From: Bacillota bacterium
GTDB lineage: Bacteria; Bacillota; Clostridia; Christensenellales; UBA1242
NCBI GenBank assembly: GCA_009784375.1
Contig: WRBV01000008.1
Location: 1-45,876, forward strand
Direction of reading: 5' to 3'
Length of the DNA: 45,876 bases
The notes under the pieces were generated by a model that did not search any database, had not been told where the DNA came from, and saw only the letters and a list, made by a program, of their open reading frames with translations. The number at the start of each line of letters is the position of its first letter. Position 1 is the stretch's first letter. Position numbers and translations under genes: made by a program. This document shows, piece by piece, positions 1-9,066 of this stretch.

Positions 1-1185
<1,185 letters not shown>

Positions 1186-1620
1186 GTCAAAAAGTGATTA
1201 ACTGATTTCTCAATTAATCGGTTGTCGTTGTATACATGTTTGACATGAGTTATTTGTCATATATTTGAATTATTTGTTAATTCGATTTATTTGGATTATT
1301 TGTTTTTTGCCTATTACTGATGTTGATGCAGTTCCTCGCTATTAACTATAACGGAACCGCTCACCTTTGCAGGCAAACTCCATACTGTTAAAAAACTTCC
1401 AGCATAATTGTTTTCTCGTGAAACGACATAATGTTGTCGTTTTATAATTGAAATACGTATTACACTAATTTGTGTCATTCCATTTCTGGAATAACAGATA
1501 TTTGTTTTTTGTTTCTCGTTTTGTCAGTATTACACTCATGTATATAAAATACATTTATGTAATTCTTTTACAGTATGCAGTTGTCAATCTTCACTACTTG
1601 CCCACACAAAAGGCGAACAA
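1186..1620 (-). other. Long AT-rich leader of the 23S transcript
   Basis: About 430 bases between the predicted rRNA promoter and the mature 23S start. No open reading frame, tRNA, 5S or 16S sequence is recognisable. It contains a hairpin at 1328-1360 (arms GCAGTTCC and GGAACCGC, one mismatch) and repeated ATTTG/ATTATTTG motifs at 1255-1305. In most bacteria this position holds 16S and a spacer with tRNAs, so this looks like the precursor leader of an unlinked 23S gene. Function beyond rRNA processing is unknown. Confidence 0.6.
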
Positions 1621-1627
1621 GTTCCCT

Positions 1628-1657
1628 ACTATACCATAGGTAAAAAAGCTTTGTCAA
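1628..1657 (-). promoter_or_regulatory. Strong promoter for the 23S gene
   Basis: On the minus strand, TTGACA (1652-1657), an 18-bp spacer and TATAGT (1628-1633). The bases directly upstream (1658-1690) are A/T tracts resembling an rRNA UP element. This stretch is duplicated 113 bp away (see repeat). Confidence 0.8.
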
Positions 1658-1690
1658 CACTTTTTTCAAAATTCTTTTAAGAAATTTTAA
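1654..1690. repeat. 37-bp direct repeat, copy 1 (UP-element region)
   Basis: Identical over 37 bases to 1767-1803. This copy runs into the -35 box of the rRNA promoter. The two copies bracket a copy of the ATGACC intergenic element at 1717-1767. Confidence 0.9.
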
Positions 1691-1716
1691 GTTCTTTTTC
1701 TCCCGAAAAAATGTTG

Positions 1717-1767
1717 GGACATTACGGTTAAATTATTTTAAGTGTGCTCCTTCGTCGCACAGGTCAT
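1717..1767 (-). repeat. ATGACC intergenic element, copy A
   Basis: Read on the minus strand it begins ATGACCT, has a short hairpin (GTGC/GCAC arms), an AT-rich stretch and ends GTAATGTCC, matching the family at 37244, 43447, 45490 and 45658. Unlike the others it does not follow a terminator: it sits between the two 37-bp direct repeats upstream of the rRNA promoter. Confidence 0.65.
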
Positions 1768-1803
1768 CAACACTTTTTTCAAAATTCTTTTAAGAAATTT
1801 TAA
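1767..1803. repeat. 37-bp direct repeat, copy 2
   Basis: Perfect copy of 1654-1690. Here the -35 box is changed from TTGACA to TTGATG because the ATGACC element begins at this point, so this copy carries no functional rRNA promoter core. Confidence 0.9.
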
Positions 1804-1840
1804 AGAGATTATAGTAGAGACTTTTACAGTCTATGTAAAC

Positions 1841-1864
1841 AAAAAGAGGTTTGATACCTCTTTT
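1841..1864 (-). terminator. Rho-independent terminator
   Basis: Stem AAAAGAGGT/ACCTCTTTT around a short loop, 17 bases after the stop codon of the membrane protein gene at 1881. Confidence 0.75.
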
Positions 1865-1880
1865 AATTATTCTCATTCAC

Positions 1881-3209
1881 CTAATCAACTTTTGGTGTCC
1901 TTGGTGTCCTTGGTTTCCTTGGCTTTTTCATCGCAGCCTTTTCCGCCTCGTATACTTCTTGCATTCTTTGAGACATTTCATATATGCGTTCATCACTTTG
2001 TTCAAGCTCGATTCGTTCTCGCAATTTTTCTACGTTATTACTGTCGACTTGTTCCTTATTTCTTGCACGCTCACGACTTATCATATCGTTTGCTTGCTGG
2101 CTCTTTGCTAAAACATGATTAGTCCCATAAAGAGCAAGACCAAGACCACCAAGCACAACCAAACCAATCAATATAGTCCACCAACGGAAAGGACTTCGAG
2201 CGACTTGGCTACGAAAATTTATCGTGGATGAGATTTCAATATCTTGATTACTTTGACTTACTAAGTCTCCATTTTCATCAATATCATAAAAAGTCAAACT
2301 CACCATTGTATGTATGTAATATCTTGACATTGGAAAAGAAGATTCTTCAAGCCTTGTAAACCGAAGCCTTTCACCTGTAACAGCAACTGATAAATTTCCC
2401 GCCATTCTATTCTGAGTCGAATTCGCCGTTGTAAGCCTAGTAGTTGTTAGCGGACTATAAAAAGCCACCGTACCCGCAAATCGACCACCCCTAGAAAATC
2501 CAGCATAAAATACCGAAAATGTAGGTGGATTATTAAATGTTAACGAGGTTCGACTTGGTGCAGTATTGCTTGTACCTAATGTCATATTGATAGTGAAATC
2601 TTCATTCACTCTACCATTACGGACACGAACAATATATTCATTAAGCCTAGGCGTCTCGTTTTGATAAGTTGCAATACGTATGTGATAAATCCCGATTCGA
2701 TCATACGTTATCCTAAATAAATGAATCCTATTAGGTATATCAGACTCGGGGGTAATAGTTCTTGTAGTTATATCGGTCGAAGAATAGTACGGTCTAAATT
2801 CTACTGTTATCCAATTCTCACCTCGTGCTGTCATAATTGGACTAAGTTGCAGACCAAATTCACCTGTAACCCCCACTACCGAACCAAAACCACCATAATT
2901 TGAATTTGCAGGCTGAAGCGAATCCCCTTCCCAATTTTCATGTATATATCCAACAGAGGTAAGACGTAAAAGCGCCTGTGTTTGTATGTTCGCCCTTCTG
3001 TGGTCATCCGAATACAAGACATTCATATCAGTCCCAGGCGCAGGCAATAAACCCAACGGATTAATATTGTTCGAGGCTTGTCTGATTGGCTGACTCTCAA
3101 CCGCCAATGATGTGACTGGACTGTCACTATTCCCAATAAACACAAAACAAGCACCCACAACCATTGCAAGTGCCAAGGTTAACAACCCTACAAGTTTTGT
3201 CCCCTTCAT
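1881..3209 (-). CDS. Membrane-anchored extracellular protein of unknown function
   Basis: 442 residues, family not recognised. What can be seen: an N-terminal signal or anchor segment (residues ~5-26), a long Ser/Thr/Asn-rich extracellular part without cysteines in known motifs, a membrane helix at ~343-365 (WWTILIGLVVLGGLGLALYG), then a cytoplasmic tail of about 75 residues that is rich in charge, predicted helical, and ends in a Lys/Pro/Arg repeat (KKPRKPRTPRTPK). The architecture resembles a surface protein anchored by one helix with a basic inner tail. The gene has no ribosome site; TTGACA (3241-3246), 17 bp and TATCTT (3218-3223) end 8 bases before the ATG, so it may be leaderless. It stands alone behind the LOG-family gene and is followed by a terminator. 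Confidence 0.75.
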   Translation of the reverse strand: MKGTKLVGLLTLALAMVVGACFVFIGNSDSPVTSLAVESQPIRQASNNINPLGLLPAPGTDMNVLYSDDHRRANIQTQALLRLTSVGYIHENWEGDSLQPANSNYGGFGSVVGVTGEFGLQLSPIMTARGENWITVEFRPYYSSTDITTRTITPESDIPNRIHLFRITYDRIGIYHIRIATYQNETPRLNEYIVRVRNGRVNEDFTINMTLGTSNTAPSRTSLTFNNPPTFSVFYAGFSRGGRFAGTVAFYSPLTTTRLTTANSTQNRMAGNLSVAVTGERLRFTRLEESSFPMSRYYIHTMVSLTFYDIDENGDLVSQSNQDIEISSTINFRSQVARSPFRWWTILIGLVVLGGLGLALYGTNHVLAKSQQANDMISRERARNKEQVDSNNVEKLRERIELEQSDERIYEMSQRMQEVYEAEKAAMKKPRKPRTPRTPKVD

Positions 3210-3217
3210 TTGATATT

Positions 3218-3246
3218 AAGATAATTTATATATGTCCAAGTGTCAA
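3218..3246 (-). promoter_or_regulatory. Promoter, probably leaderless
   Basis: TTGACA, 17-bp spacer, TATCTT (a weak -10), then 8 bases to the ATG at 3209; no ribosome-binding site. Confidence 0.5.
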
Positions 3247-3251
3247 ATAGT

Positions 3252-3830
3252 TTACCCGAACTTCTTTCTTAACTTCTCTAACTCCGAAATCGCTTCTTCC
3301 ACATTCTCTACAATAATAATAGTAGAACCTTGATGCACCGCTGGGTTGTTATCACGTTCGTCAAAAAATTTCCATGTGCTGTGAAAAGCTTCACAAGCAC
3401 CACCAAAGCCTTTTACCAATATAATAGTCTTTTTGTACCAAAACGAAAAAAGCAATTCTGTATATGTTCCCCAACTTCCGCCAAGTGCAACGGCAACATC
3501 CGAGAATTCATTCATATCCCAGCTTCTTCGAAGAAAGTTATCTGCCTGATTAACACCGTCTATTTTTATATATTCCATATGTGAAACACCATCCAATGGG
3601 AATTGATATTTTTCAACATGATCACGTTCATTAAGTGCTGGCGAATACCCGACAACCTTTGCACCATGTTTAACCGCCTCTTGTCCCACGAATTGCGGAA
3701 AACCACGGCATGCACCCGTCAATATCTCGGCACCGATTGATGCCAAATACCTGCCCAACTTGTGCGAACACGCCATTTCTTGTTCTGAATAGACAACGTT
3801 GTTTGTTCCACCGTATACTGTTACTCTCAT
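3252..3830 (-). CDS. LOG-family (lysine decarboxylase-like, Rossmann) protein
   Basis: 192 residues, full length for small LOG/SLOG-fold proteins. The N-terminal MRVTVYGGT strand, the region GAEILTGACRGFPQFVGQEAVKHGAKVVGYSPA (seen in parts around residues 34-65) and the later ALGGSWGTYTELLFSFWYKK segment (~115-133) correspond to the nucleotide-binding loops of the family; the usual GGxGTxxE motif appears as GGSWGTYTE. Related proteins include cytokinin-activating phosphoribohydrolases and molybdenum-cofactor-carrier-like proteins; the actual substrate here is unknown. It begins 3 bases after the glnS stop (GAGGGG about 9 bases upstream), so it is probably co-transcribed and coupled to glnS. 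Confidence 0.8.
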   Translation of the reverse strand: MRVTVYGGTNNVVYSEQEMACSHKLGRYLASIGAEILTGACRGFPQFVGQEAVKHGAKVVGYSPALNERDHVEKYQFPLDGVSHMEYIKIDGVNQADNFLRRSWDMNEFSDVAVALGGSWGTYTELLFSFWYKKTIILVKGFGGACEAFHSTWKFFDERDNNPAVHQGSTIIIVENVEEAISELEKLRKKFG

Positions 3831-3833
3831 AAT

Positions 3834-5450
3834 TTAAAACCCCTCTTTCAACCCTACCGTCTTTATGAAGACTAAATTGTCTCTCACACTTAATTTTTTG
3901 TCAAGCACATAATAACCTTTACGCACAAACTGTACCGTATTCTTGCATTCTCTTATATATGGTTCGGCAAGTGCATTATGTTCAAATTTTGAATTCAAGT
4001 TAAAGTTGTCTTCATCCAAGCTTGTCCCCTCTTTCAATAATGGAAGATATTCATTAACAACTATCGAAGTCGCCGTACTCGCTTCTACATAATGAATGGT
4101 TCCATTTGGTTTGATGCCACTTGTATCGCTTCCACTTCTTGAATTTTCAAAGTAACTGCACTCCAAGTAATCAATCGAACCATCCTTCTTATATATAACA
4201 TTCTCACAACTGATTATATACGCCCCACGAAGTCGCACAGTCCCACCGACCGTAAGCCTCTTCCATTTTGGTGGTGGATTTACCGCAAAGTCTTCTCCAT
4301 CTATATATATATCTTTTGAAAAGAATTGTTTGTGACTTTTACTGTTCTCGTCATTTGGATTATTAACAACAGGCAATTTCTCAAATTTACCCTTGTAATT
4401 GGTAATCAAGACCTTTATCGGATTAAATACCACACCAACTCTATCTGCGATTTTATCTAAATGTCCGCGAACATAAAATTCAAGCGCACTCATAGGCACC
4501 GTAGTATTCGTCCGAGAAATCCCTGTACTTATAACAAAGTCCTTTATCGCCTCGGGAGTATATCCACGACGACGCATTCCACTTATCGTTGGCATACGCG
4601 GATCATCCCAACCATCAACAATTCCTTCGTCAACAAATCTTTTCAGATATCGCTTACTCATTACCGTTTGTTCGATATTCATTCGCCCGAATTCAAACTG
4701 TCTCGGCTTGCATTTGCCTGTCCAGGCATTGTCCACAAACCAATTATATAGTTCCTGGTTATTTGCAAACTCCAAACTGCAGCAACTGTGGCTTATACTC
4801 TCTATCGCATCGGACAAACAATGTGCAAAATCATACATGGGATATATACACCATGTGTTGCCCGTTCTGTAATGCTCTGCTCTCATTATCCTATATATAG
4901 CAGGATCACGCATAGTCATCGTCGGATGCGTCATATCAATCTTTGCCCGCAACACACAATGACCATCCGCAAATTTACCATCTCGCATCTGTTTGAACAG
5001 CTCAAGGTTTTCCTTTGCCGATGTATCACGATAGGGACTGTTCTTTCCTGGCTCGGTGAAACTTCCACGATTCTTACTCATCTCGTCCGCACTTTGAAAA
5101 TCAACATAAGCCAAACCCTTTTTAACCAAGCCAACAGCCATATCATACAGCTGTTCATAATAATCACTTGCAAATAATAAATCTTTCCATTCAATTCCAA
5201 GCCAAGCCAGATTATCAACAAAAGTCTCGACATAATGCATGTCTTCTTTTTCAGGATTGGTGTCATCCATACGCAAATTCATATATCCACCATATTTTTG
5301 CGCCAACGTATAATTTGTAAGCGATGCCTTTATATGCCCTATATGCGGATAACCATTTGGCTCGGGTGGAAAACGTGTGACAATCTTTTGTCCACGTGCA
5401 ATAGACTCTATAATATCCCGCTCGATAAAATTCAACGATTCTTTTTCCAT
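3834..5450 (-). CDS. glnS: Glutaminyl-tRNA synthetase
   Basis: 538 residues, normal length for GlnRS. It charges tRNA-Gln directly with glutamine using ATP, in the cytoplasm. Class I motifs are intact: PPEPNGYPHIGH at 28-39 (HIGH motif) and VMSKR at 263-267 (KMSKS equivalent); the family-specific CLSDAIESISHSCCSLEF region (211-228) and the GMRRRGYTPEAI helix follow, with the C-terminal beta-barrel anticodon domain after ~340. Most Bacillota lack GlnRS and use GluRS plus GatCAB; a minority of Clostridia have it, generally thought to be acquired by transfer. The promoter TTGCCA-17-TATAAT (5457-5485) leaves six bases before the ATG and no ribosome site, so translation is probably leaderless. The LOG-family gene follows 3 bases after the stop. 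Confidence 0.97.
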   Translation of the reverse strand: MEKESLNFIERDIIESIARGQKIVTRFPPEPNGYPHIGHIKASLTNYTLAQKYGGYMNLRMDDTNPEKEDMHYVETFVDNLAWLGIEWKDLLFASDYYEQLYDMAVGLVKKGLAYVDFQSADEMSKNRGSFTEPGKNSPYRDTSAKENLELFKQMRDGKFADGHCVLRAKIDMTHPTMTMRDPAIYRIMRAEHYRTGNTWCIYPMYDFAHCLSDAIESISHSCCSLEFANNQELYNWFVDNAWTGKCKPRQFEFGRMNIEQTVMSKRYLKRFVDEGIVDGWDDPRMPTISGMRRRGYTPEAIKDFVISTGISRTNTTVPMSALEFYVRGHLDKIADRVGVVFNPIKVLITNYKGKFEKLPVVNNPNDENSKSHKQFFSKDIYIDGEDFAVNPPPKWKRLTVGGTVRLRGAYIISCENVIYKKDGSIDYLECSYFENSRSGSDTSGIKPNGTIHYVEASTATSIVVNEYLPLLKEGTSLDEDNFNLNSKFEHNALAEPYIRECKNTVQFVRKGYYVLDKKLSVRDNLVFIKTVGLKEGF

Positions 5451-5456
5451 AGGTTA

Positions 5457-5485
5457 ATTATAGACGGATTTAGTAGAATTGGCAA
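5457..5485 (-). promoter_or_regulatory. glnS promoter, leaderless type
   Basis: TTGCCA (5480-5485), 17-bp spacer, TATAAT (5457-5462), then TAACCT and the ATG. The transcript is expected to start at or within a base or two of the start codon. Confidence 0.7.
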
Positions 5486-5551
5486 AACAATTCAAAGTCG
5501 TGCCACCAAGCACAACATCAATTACCAAGCGACAATGACACATGAAACCAC

Positions 5552-5796
5552 GTCATTGCGCAGCGAAGCCTTTGCCGTAGGCAAGCGGAAGGACAGACCA
5601 CAGAGATTGTGGGTGCAGAATAGTTGTACTGTCCGTACGAAGCAATCCAGTTACAGACATTGTAGGAATGTTTGTCTCTTCCTATTATTTCTCTAACTGG
5701 ATTGCTTCGTACGGCGGAAACATATACATCTCTCCCATACTTATTGGGGTTCCCGCCTTCCTCTTGCCTACGGCAAAGGCTTCGCTGCGCAATGAC
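5552..5796. repeat. Composite palindromic repeat between glnS and the Nudix gene
   Basis: Two nested inverted repeats. Outer arms: 5552-5594 (starting GTCATTGCGCAGCGAAGCC) and 5763-5796 (its reverse complement, one end trimmed). Inner arms: 5633-5653 and 5694-5714, a perfect 21-bp inverted repeat containing GAAGCAATCCAG. The outer arm recurs at 8930-8972. GC content is higher than in the surroundings. Similar GTCATTGCG...GAAGCAATCC palindromes are scattered through many bacterial genomes. No gene is visible in 5486-5851. Confidence 0.85.
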
Positions 5797-5851
5797 GGTG
5801 GTGGACACAGTTTCTTTGCTTGCCCACAGATACGGCAAAAAGTCTTTCCTC

Positions 5852-6403
5852 TCACCTAAACGCACTACGTGCCAAGTAATTATAAACAATGTCAACCCAT
5901 TGTGTCCGCGGATGTGTCTCCCCACGCTCCGCCATTTCTTTCATTTCATAAATCGAGACCTTTTTAACTTCCTCAACCTCGTCTAGCTTTAACACGATAT
6001 CTTTTAAATTCACGTCTTTGTGAATTACGTAAAGATTTACAAATTGGTTCTCGATAAAATCTTCTCGCACAGCTCTCGAGTCACGGAAAGTTTTCAAATG
6101 TTTAAGGTCACTTACTTTCAAATCCCTTGGCAATATAACCCCAACTTCTTCCATACTCTCTTTAAACAATGCATCCATAGGAAACTCTCCCGCAGACATG
6201 TGTCCAGCAATCGTTAAATCCCAAAGACCAGCATGGCTTTTACCTTTGGCACGTTTTTGAATTAACAACTTGTTATTCTTATCAATCACACAAACGATTA
6301 TACATTCATGCCACAAGCCCTTTTGATGAACTTCGTTACGCGATATTGTTTTTCCGTCTGGAATTCCGTTCTCATCCAACACCGTAAACATTTCTGCTTT
6401 CAT
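5852..6403 (-). CDS. NUDIX hydrolase, IPP-isomerase-like subfamily
   Basis: 183 residues. The Nudix box lies at 67-89 (GHMSAGE, seven residues, KESMEEVGV); Lys replaces the usual Arg but the metal-binding EExG core is kept. The N-terminus (FTVLDENGIPDGKTISRNEVH, visible at residues 6-26) and the GLWHECIIVCVID and LIQKRAKGKSHAGLWDLTIAGH blocks are those of the isopentenyl-diphosphate isomerase-like Nudix group, most members of which are hydrolases of unknown nucleotide substrate. It has a clear AGGAG ribosome site 6 bases before the ATG and starts 14 bases after hflX, so it is the last gene of the 8129-hflX-nudix operon. Confidence 0.88.
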   Translation of the reverse strand: MKAEMFTVLDENGIPDGKTISRNEVHQKGLWHECIIVCVIDKNNKLLIQKRAKGKSHAGLWDLTIAGHMSAGEFPMDALFKESMEEVGVILPRDLKVSDLKHLKTFRDSRAVREDFIENQFVNLYVIHKDVNLKDIVLKLDEVEEVKKVSIYEMKEMAERGETHPRTQWVDIVYNYLARSAFR

Positions 6404-6417
6404 AATTATCTCCTATC

Positions 6418-7524
6418 TTACGCCCGTGATATAACTCTCTGCTTCAACTCTTCAACCCCCACATTATCCTTTGCCGAAACCGCAACATAATCCTTGCCCG
6501 CAAATTCTTCTTCTATTAATGACAGCCCAACACTTGACATCATATCAATTTTGTTCAAGACCAATATTTGCGGAACTTTATCGGCACCAATTTTCGCAAG
6601 CACCGAATCCACAACCGCAATTTGTTCCTTGAATTGATCGTTGGATATATCCACCACGTGCAATAACAAATCGGCATATCTTGCCTCGTCAAGTGTACTC
6701 TCGAATGCCTTAATGAATTCATGAGGCAACTTGTTAATGAATCCAACCGTATCGGTTAACAAAATTTCTACTCCCACATACGTTTCGGGATTTTGTACAT
6801 ATATGCGTGCAGTCTTAGGGTCCAACGTTGCAAAAAGTTTATCCTCCGCCAACACGCCCGCCTTTGCCATAGTATTCAAAAGCGTACTTTTTCCGCTGTT
6901 GGTATAACCCACCAAACAAACCCGCTTCATGCCGCTTTTGTTTGCAAGTGTCTTGTTCAAATTCCGACTCTCGCCTATTTTCTTTAACTTCTTTTGCAGT
7001 TCAATTATATCTTCTTGAATTCGGCGCTTGTCCATTTCCAGTTTCTTCTCACCTGGTCCACGCATACCCACAGCATTCCGCATCTTTGACATCAATCCAC
7101 CACTTCCAACAAGACGCGGCAAATTGTATTTTAATTGTGCAAGCTCTACCTGTAACTTGCCTTCCATACTCTGGGCGCGTTGGGCAAAAATGTCCAGAAT
7201 AACTTTACTGCGGTCAAGTACTGGTACACCCAATTCTCGCTCAAGATTCCTTACCTTTGAACCGCTCAGCTCCACGTCGAATACCACCACATTGGCATCA
7301 TGTTCGGCGACTGCATTTGCTACTTCCTCGACCTTTCCCTTTCCAATAAAATAAGTAACATCAACATCAGGGCGATTTTGTGTAATACGTCCCACCGTAA
7401 CAATATTACAAGTTCGACACAAATCATCAAGCTCATCCAAACTTGTCTCGTCTATATTCTCATTAACACCAACACCGACCAATATAGCGCGGTCAGACTC
7501 TATTGCATTATCATGTATTTTCAT
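6418..7524 (-). CDS. hflX: Ribosome-associated GTPase HflX
   Basis: 368 residues. HflX splits and rescues stalled ribosomes using GTP and ATP. Visible: the N-terminal HflX domain with YFIGKGKVEE and the DRSKVILDIFAQRAQS block (~104-119), the glycine-rich GMRGPGEKKLE linker (153-163), then the G domain: G1 GYTNSGKST (206-214), FATLD (231-235), G3 DTVGF (258-262) and G4 NKID (324-327). I chose the start at 7524, not the ATG 13 codons upstream: it has AAGGA 8 bases before it and overlaps the previous gene's stop as TAATG, which indicates translational coupling. Confidence 0.96.
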   Translation of the reverse strand: MKIHDNAIESDRAILVGVGVNENIDETSLDELDDLCRTCNIVTVGRITQNRPDVDVTYFIGKGKVEEVANAVAEHDANVVVFDVELSGSKVRNLERELGVPVLDRSKVILDIFAQRAQSMEGKLQVELAQLKYNLPRLVGSGGLMSKMRNAVGMRGPGEKKLEMDKRRIQEDIIELQKKLKKIGESRNLNKTLANKSGMKRVCLVGYTNSGKSTLLNTMAKAGVLAEDKLFATLDPKTARIYVQNPETYVGVEILLTDTVGFINKLPHEFIKAFESTLDEARYADLLLHVVDISNDQFKEQIAVVDSVLAKIGADKVPQILVLNKIDMMSSVGLSLIEEEFAGKDYVAVSAKDNVGVEELKQRVISRA

Positions 7525-8129
7525 TACCAAATTCCTTCTTCTATTAAAATATTCACAAACCACACTTGTATCATTGCCGTTTCATAAGTACTTAAAGTAT
7601 TATGATTTTCCCATTCATACCTGAACGCAGCCACATATACTTCAAAGGAACTTCGCACACCGTCATACATTGCTTGAGTAAAACCTCTCGAACTGTGTTC
7701 GGCAAATACAAAGTATATTAAACACGGTCTTAATAGATTTATATCACCTGCAAGTGCTTCGTAATCAACAAAACCTAATGCCCGCCCGTAATGTCCGCGA
7801 TTTAACAATGCCCGAACATAGGCTTGTCTATGAAATCCATTCGCCTCGTCTTGCCATTCGTCGTCAAAGCCTTCGAACAATATGATTATTTGCCGATGCC
7901 TGCCCGCGTCAATATTTCTCTCCAACGCGTCCAATCTGTTCGCCTCGGTTGGATTCTGATTATATACCCTCATCGAAAACATAGCCCCCATACCATTCAA
8001 TCCCAAACTATCTGACATACGAACCATAGGGGACGGAAACAAAAACCCAAATATTGCCAACCCGTAACTGAACACTAAAAAAAGGCAAGCAATCGTAATA
8101 AATACTATTTTCACAACAAACTTTGTCAT
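7524..8129 (-). CDS. Membrane-anchored protein of unknown function upstream of hflX
   Basis: 201 residues, family not recognised. One N-terminal membrane helix (residues ~5-32, VKIVFITIACLFLVFSYGLA) and a C-terminal region of short amphipathic helices rich in Trp, Tyr and Phe that could be a small TPR-like array (the RQAYVRALLNRGHYGRALGFVDYEAL stretch around 103-128, seen in pieces, fits). Its stop codon overlaps the hflX start. Upstream, TTTACA-17-TAATAT with an extended TGG ends six bases before the ATG and there is no ribosome site, so the operon mRNA is probably leaderless. Confidence 0.7.
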   Translation of the reverse strand: MTKFVVKIVFITIACLFLVFSYGLAIFGFLFPSPMVRMSDSLGLNGMGAMFSMRVYNQNPTEANRLDALERNIDAGRHRQIIILFEGFDDEWQDEANGFHRQAYVRALLNRGHYGRALGFVDYEALAGDINLLRPCLIYFVFAEHSSRGFTQAMYDGVRSSFEVYVAAFRYEWENHNTLSTYETAMIQVWFVNILIEEGIW

Positions 8130-8135
8130 GCATTA

Positions 8136-8164
8136 ATATTACCAAATATCTAATGAGATGTAAA
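8136..8164 (-). promoter_or_regulatory. Operon promoter for 8129-hflX-nudix, leaderless type
   Basis: TTTACA (8159-8164), 17 bp, TAATAT (8136-8141) preceded by TGG (extended -10); six bases then separate it from the ATG at 8129. Confidence 0.6.
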
Positions 8165-8181
8165 AGAGTTATACATGGCTG

Positions 8182-8820
8182 CTATGCCCCCGCAGCCGCA
8201 CCGCCTTCACCGCCCGTCCATTCATTCACTTTGTTCTTTGCCATTTGGTATGGTGTCAACAACGCCTTGTATTTCTTATCAATAATTTCCAAATCGGCAC
8301 GAATCAATGGATGATTAACAAGAATATCACCAAGTTTATCCGACAAAGGTACGGCAGCCAAAAGAGGATGACCAAGCAAATCAATTGTTCCTTGAATTGT
8401 GTTATAAACCAATTTTGGCTTAAAGAGTGCGATAAACTTTAAATATCCCGCTGTGGATTTGTATAAAATTCCAAGTGCTTTTTTATTCAGTTTAATACAG
8501 TCTGGTTTAAGTCTGATTGTTTTCATCCAAATCGGCCACCAATACATAAGATATCGGAAATTAACCCTTACATGAGTAACCGCCCTTGTTCCAACCTTCC
8601 TTCCACTCTTGTCTTTTATATCTTCTCTATCTTTTTTTGTTTGAATTAACTCATCACCTTCCCAACCCTTGTTGTTAAACCTTGCTATATTTTCATATTC
8701 ATCAGTAACACTATAATCCGCAATACCCGCATAGTCTTCCTCGCCGCCGTACTCGTAATCCATTTCTTCGTCTTCAAGGTGATCTTCAGAAAAATCATAA
8801 TGTCCAAATTCTTCGTCCAT
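8182..8820 (-). CDS. Hypothetical protein with acidic N-terminus
   Basis: 212 residues from the ATG at 8820, which has GGGGGTGG six bases upstream; a GTG three codons earlier lies inside that ribosome site and is rejected. The first ~55 residues are very acidic and Tyr-rich (DEEFGHYDFSED, DEEMDYEYGGEEDY), followed by a basic, helical, hydrophobic-patched region and a Gly/Ala C-terminus (GGEGGAAAGA). No signal peptide; the region with YLMYWWPIWMKTIRLK might associate with membranes. Not recognised. It has its own promoter and is separate from the hflX operon. Confidence 0.65.
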   Translation of the reverse strand: MDEEFGHYDFSEDHLEDEEMDYEYGGEEDYAGIADYSVTDEYENIARFNNKGWEGDELIQTKKDREDIKDKSGRKVGTRAVTHVRVNFRYLMYWWPIWMKTIRLKPDCIKLNKKALGILYKSTAGYLKFIALFKPKLVYNTIQGTIDLLGHPLLAAVPLSDKLGDILVNHPLIRADLEIIDKKYKALLTPYQMAKNKVNEWTGGEGGAAAGA

Positions 8821-8841
8821 GATAACCACCCCCTTTTTTTT

Positions 8842-8869
8842 ATTATATCAAGAAGATAAAAAGCATCAA
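8842..8869 (-). promoter_or_regulatory. Promoter
   Basis: TTGATG (8864-8869), 16 bp, TATAAT (8842-8847), then a short leader with a good ribosome site for the gene at 8820. Confidence 0.55.
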
Positions 8870-8929
8870 AGTGAAAGTTTTTAAAGTGAGTAATCTCCAC
8901 ATCGCACCAGGAGAAAAAACTTCTATCTA

Positions 8930-8972
8930 GTCATTGCGCAGCGAAGCCTTTGCCGCAGGCAAGCGGAAGGAC
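8930..8972. repeat. Dispersed 43-bp repeat, third copy
   Basis: Matches 5552-5594 with a single T/C difference, and contains the hairpin CTTTGCCGCAGGCAAG. It stands alone here, without the GAAGCAATCC inner arms. Confidence 0.85.
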
Positions 8973-9001
8973 GATACAAATATGTCCTCTATTGAAACAA
9001 A

Positions 9002-9024
9002 AAACCAAGCATTACACTTGGTTT
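9002..9024 (-). terminator. Rho-independent terminator
   Basis: Stem AAACCAAG/CTTGGTTT with a 7-base loop and a T-rich end on the minus strand, behind the gene ending at 9051. Confidence 0.75.
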
Positions 9025-9036
9025 CAAATACTCTAT

Positions 9037-9066
9037 TAATCGTCAAACATCTAATCGTCAAACATC
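9037..9066. repeat. Tandem 15-bp duplication over a stop codon
   Basis: Two perfect adjacent copies of TAATCGTCAAACATC. On the minus strand they duplicate the final codons and stop of the gene (Met-Phe-Asp-Asp-stop), so the second copy lies just past the stop. Confidence 0.9.

Noticed and set aside
1186..1620. Possible 5S rRNA or tRNA in the leader
   Set aside because: No 5S core sequences or cloverleaf with conserved T-arm found on either strand.
1717..1767. Copy A as a group II intron or IS fragment
   Set aside because: Only ~50 bases, no intron domain V-like hairpin and no IS inverted ends.
1742..2122. Plus-strand frames of 86 and 126 codons
   Set aside because: Antisense to the terminator region and to the C-terminus of the membrane protein gene; composition follows the opposite-strand repeats.
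5518..5986. Open frames of 60-150 codons in both strands across the palindromic repeat
   Set aside because: They arise from the inverted repeat itself and overlap glnS or the Nudix gene; no start signals.
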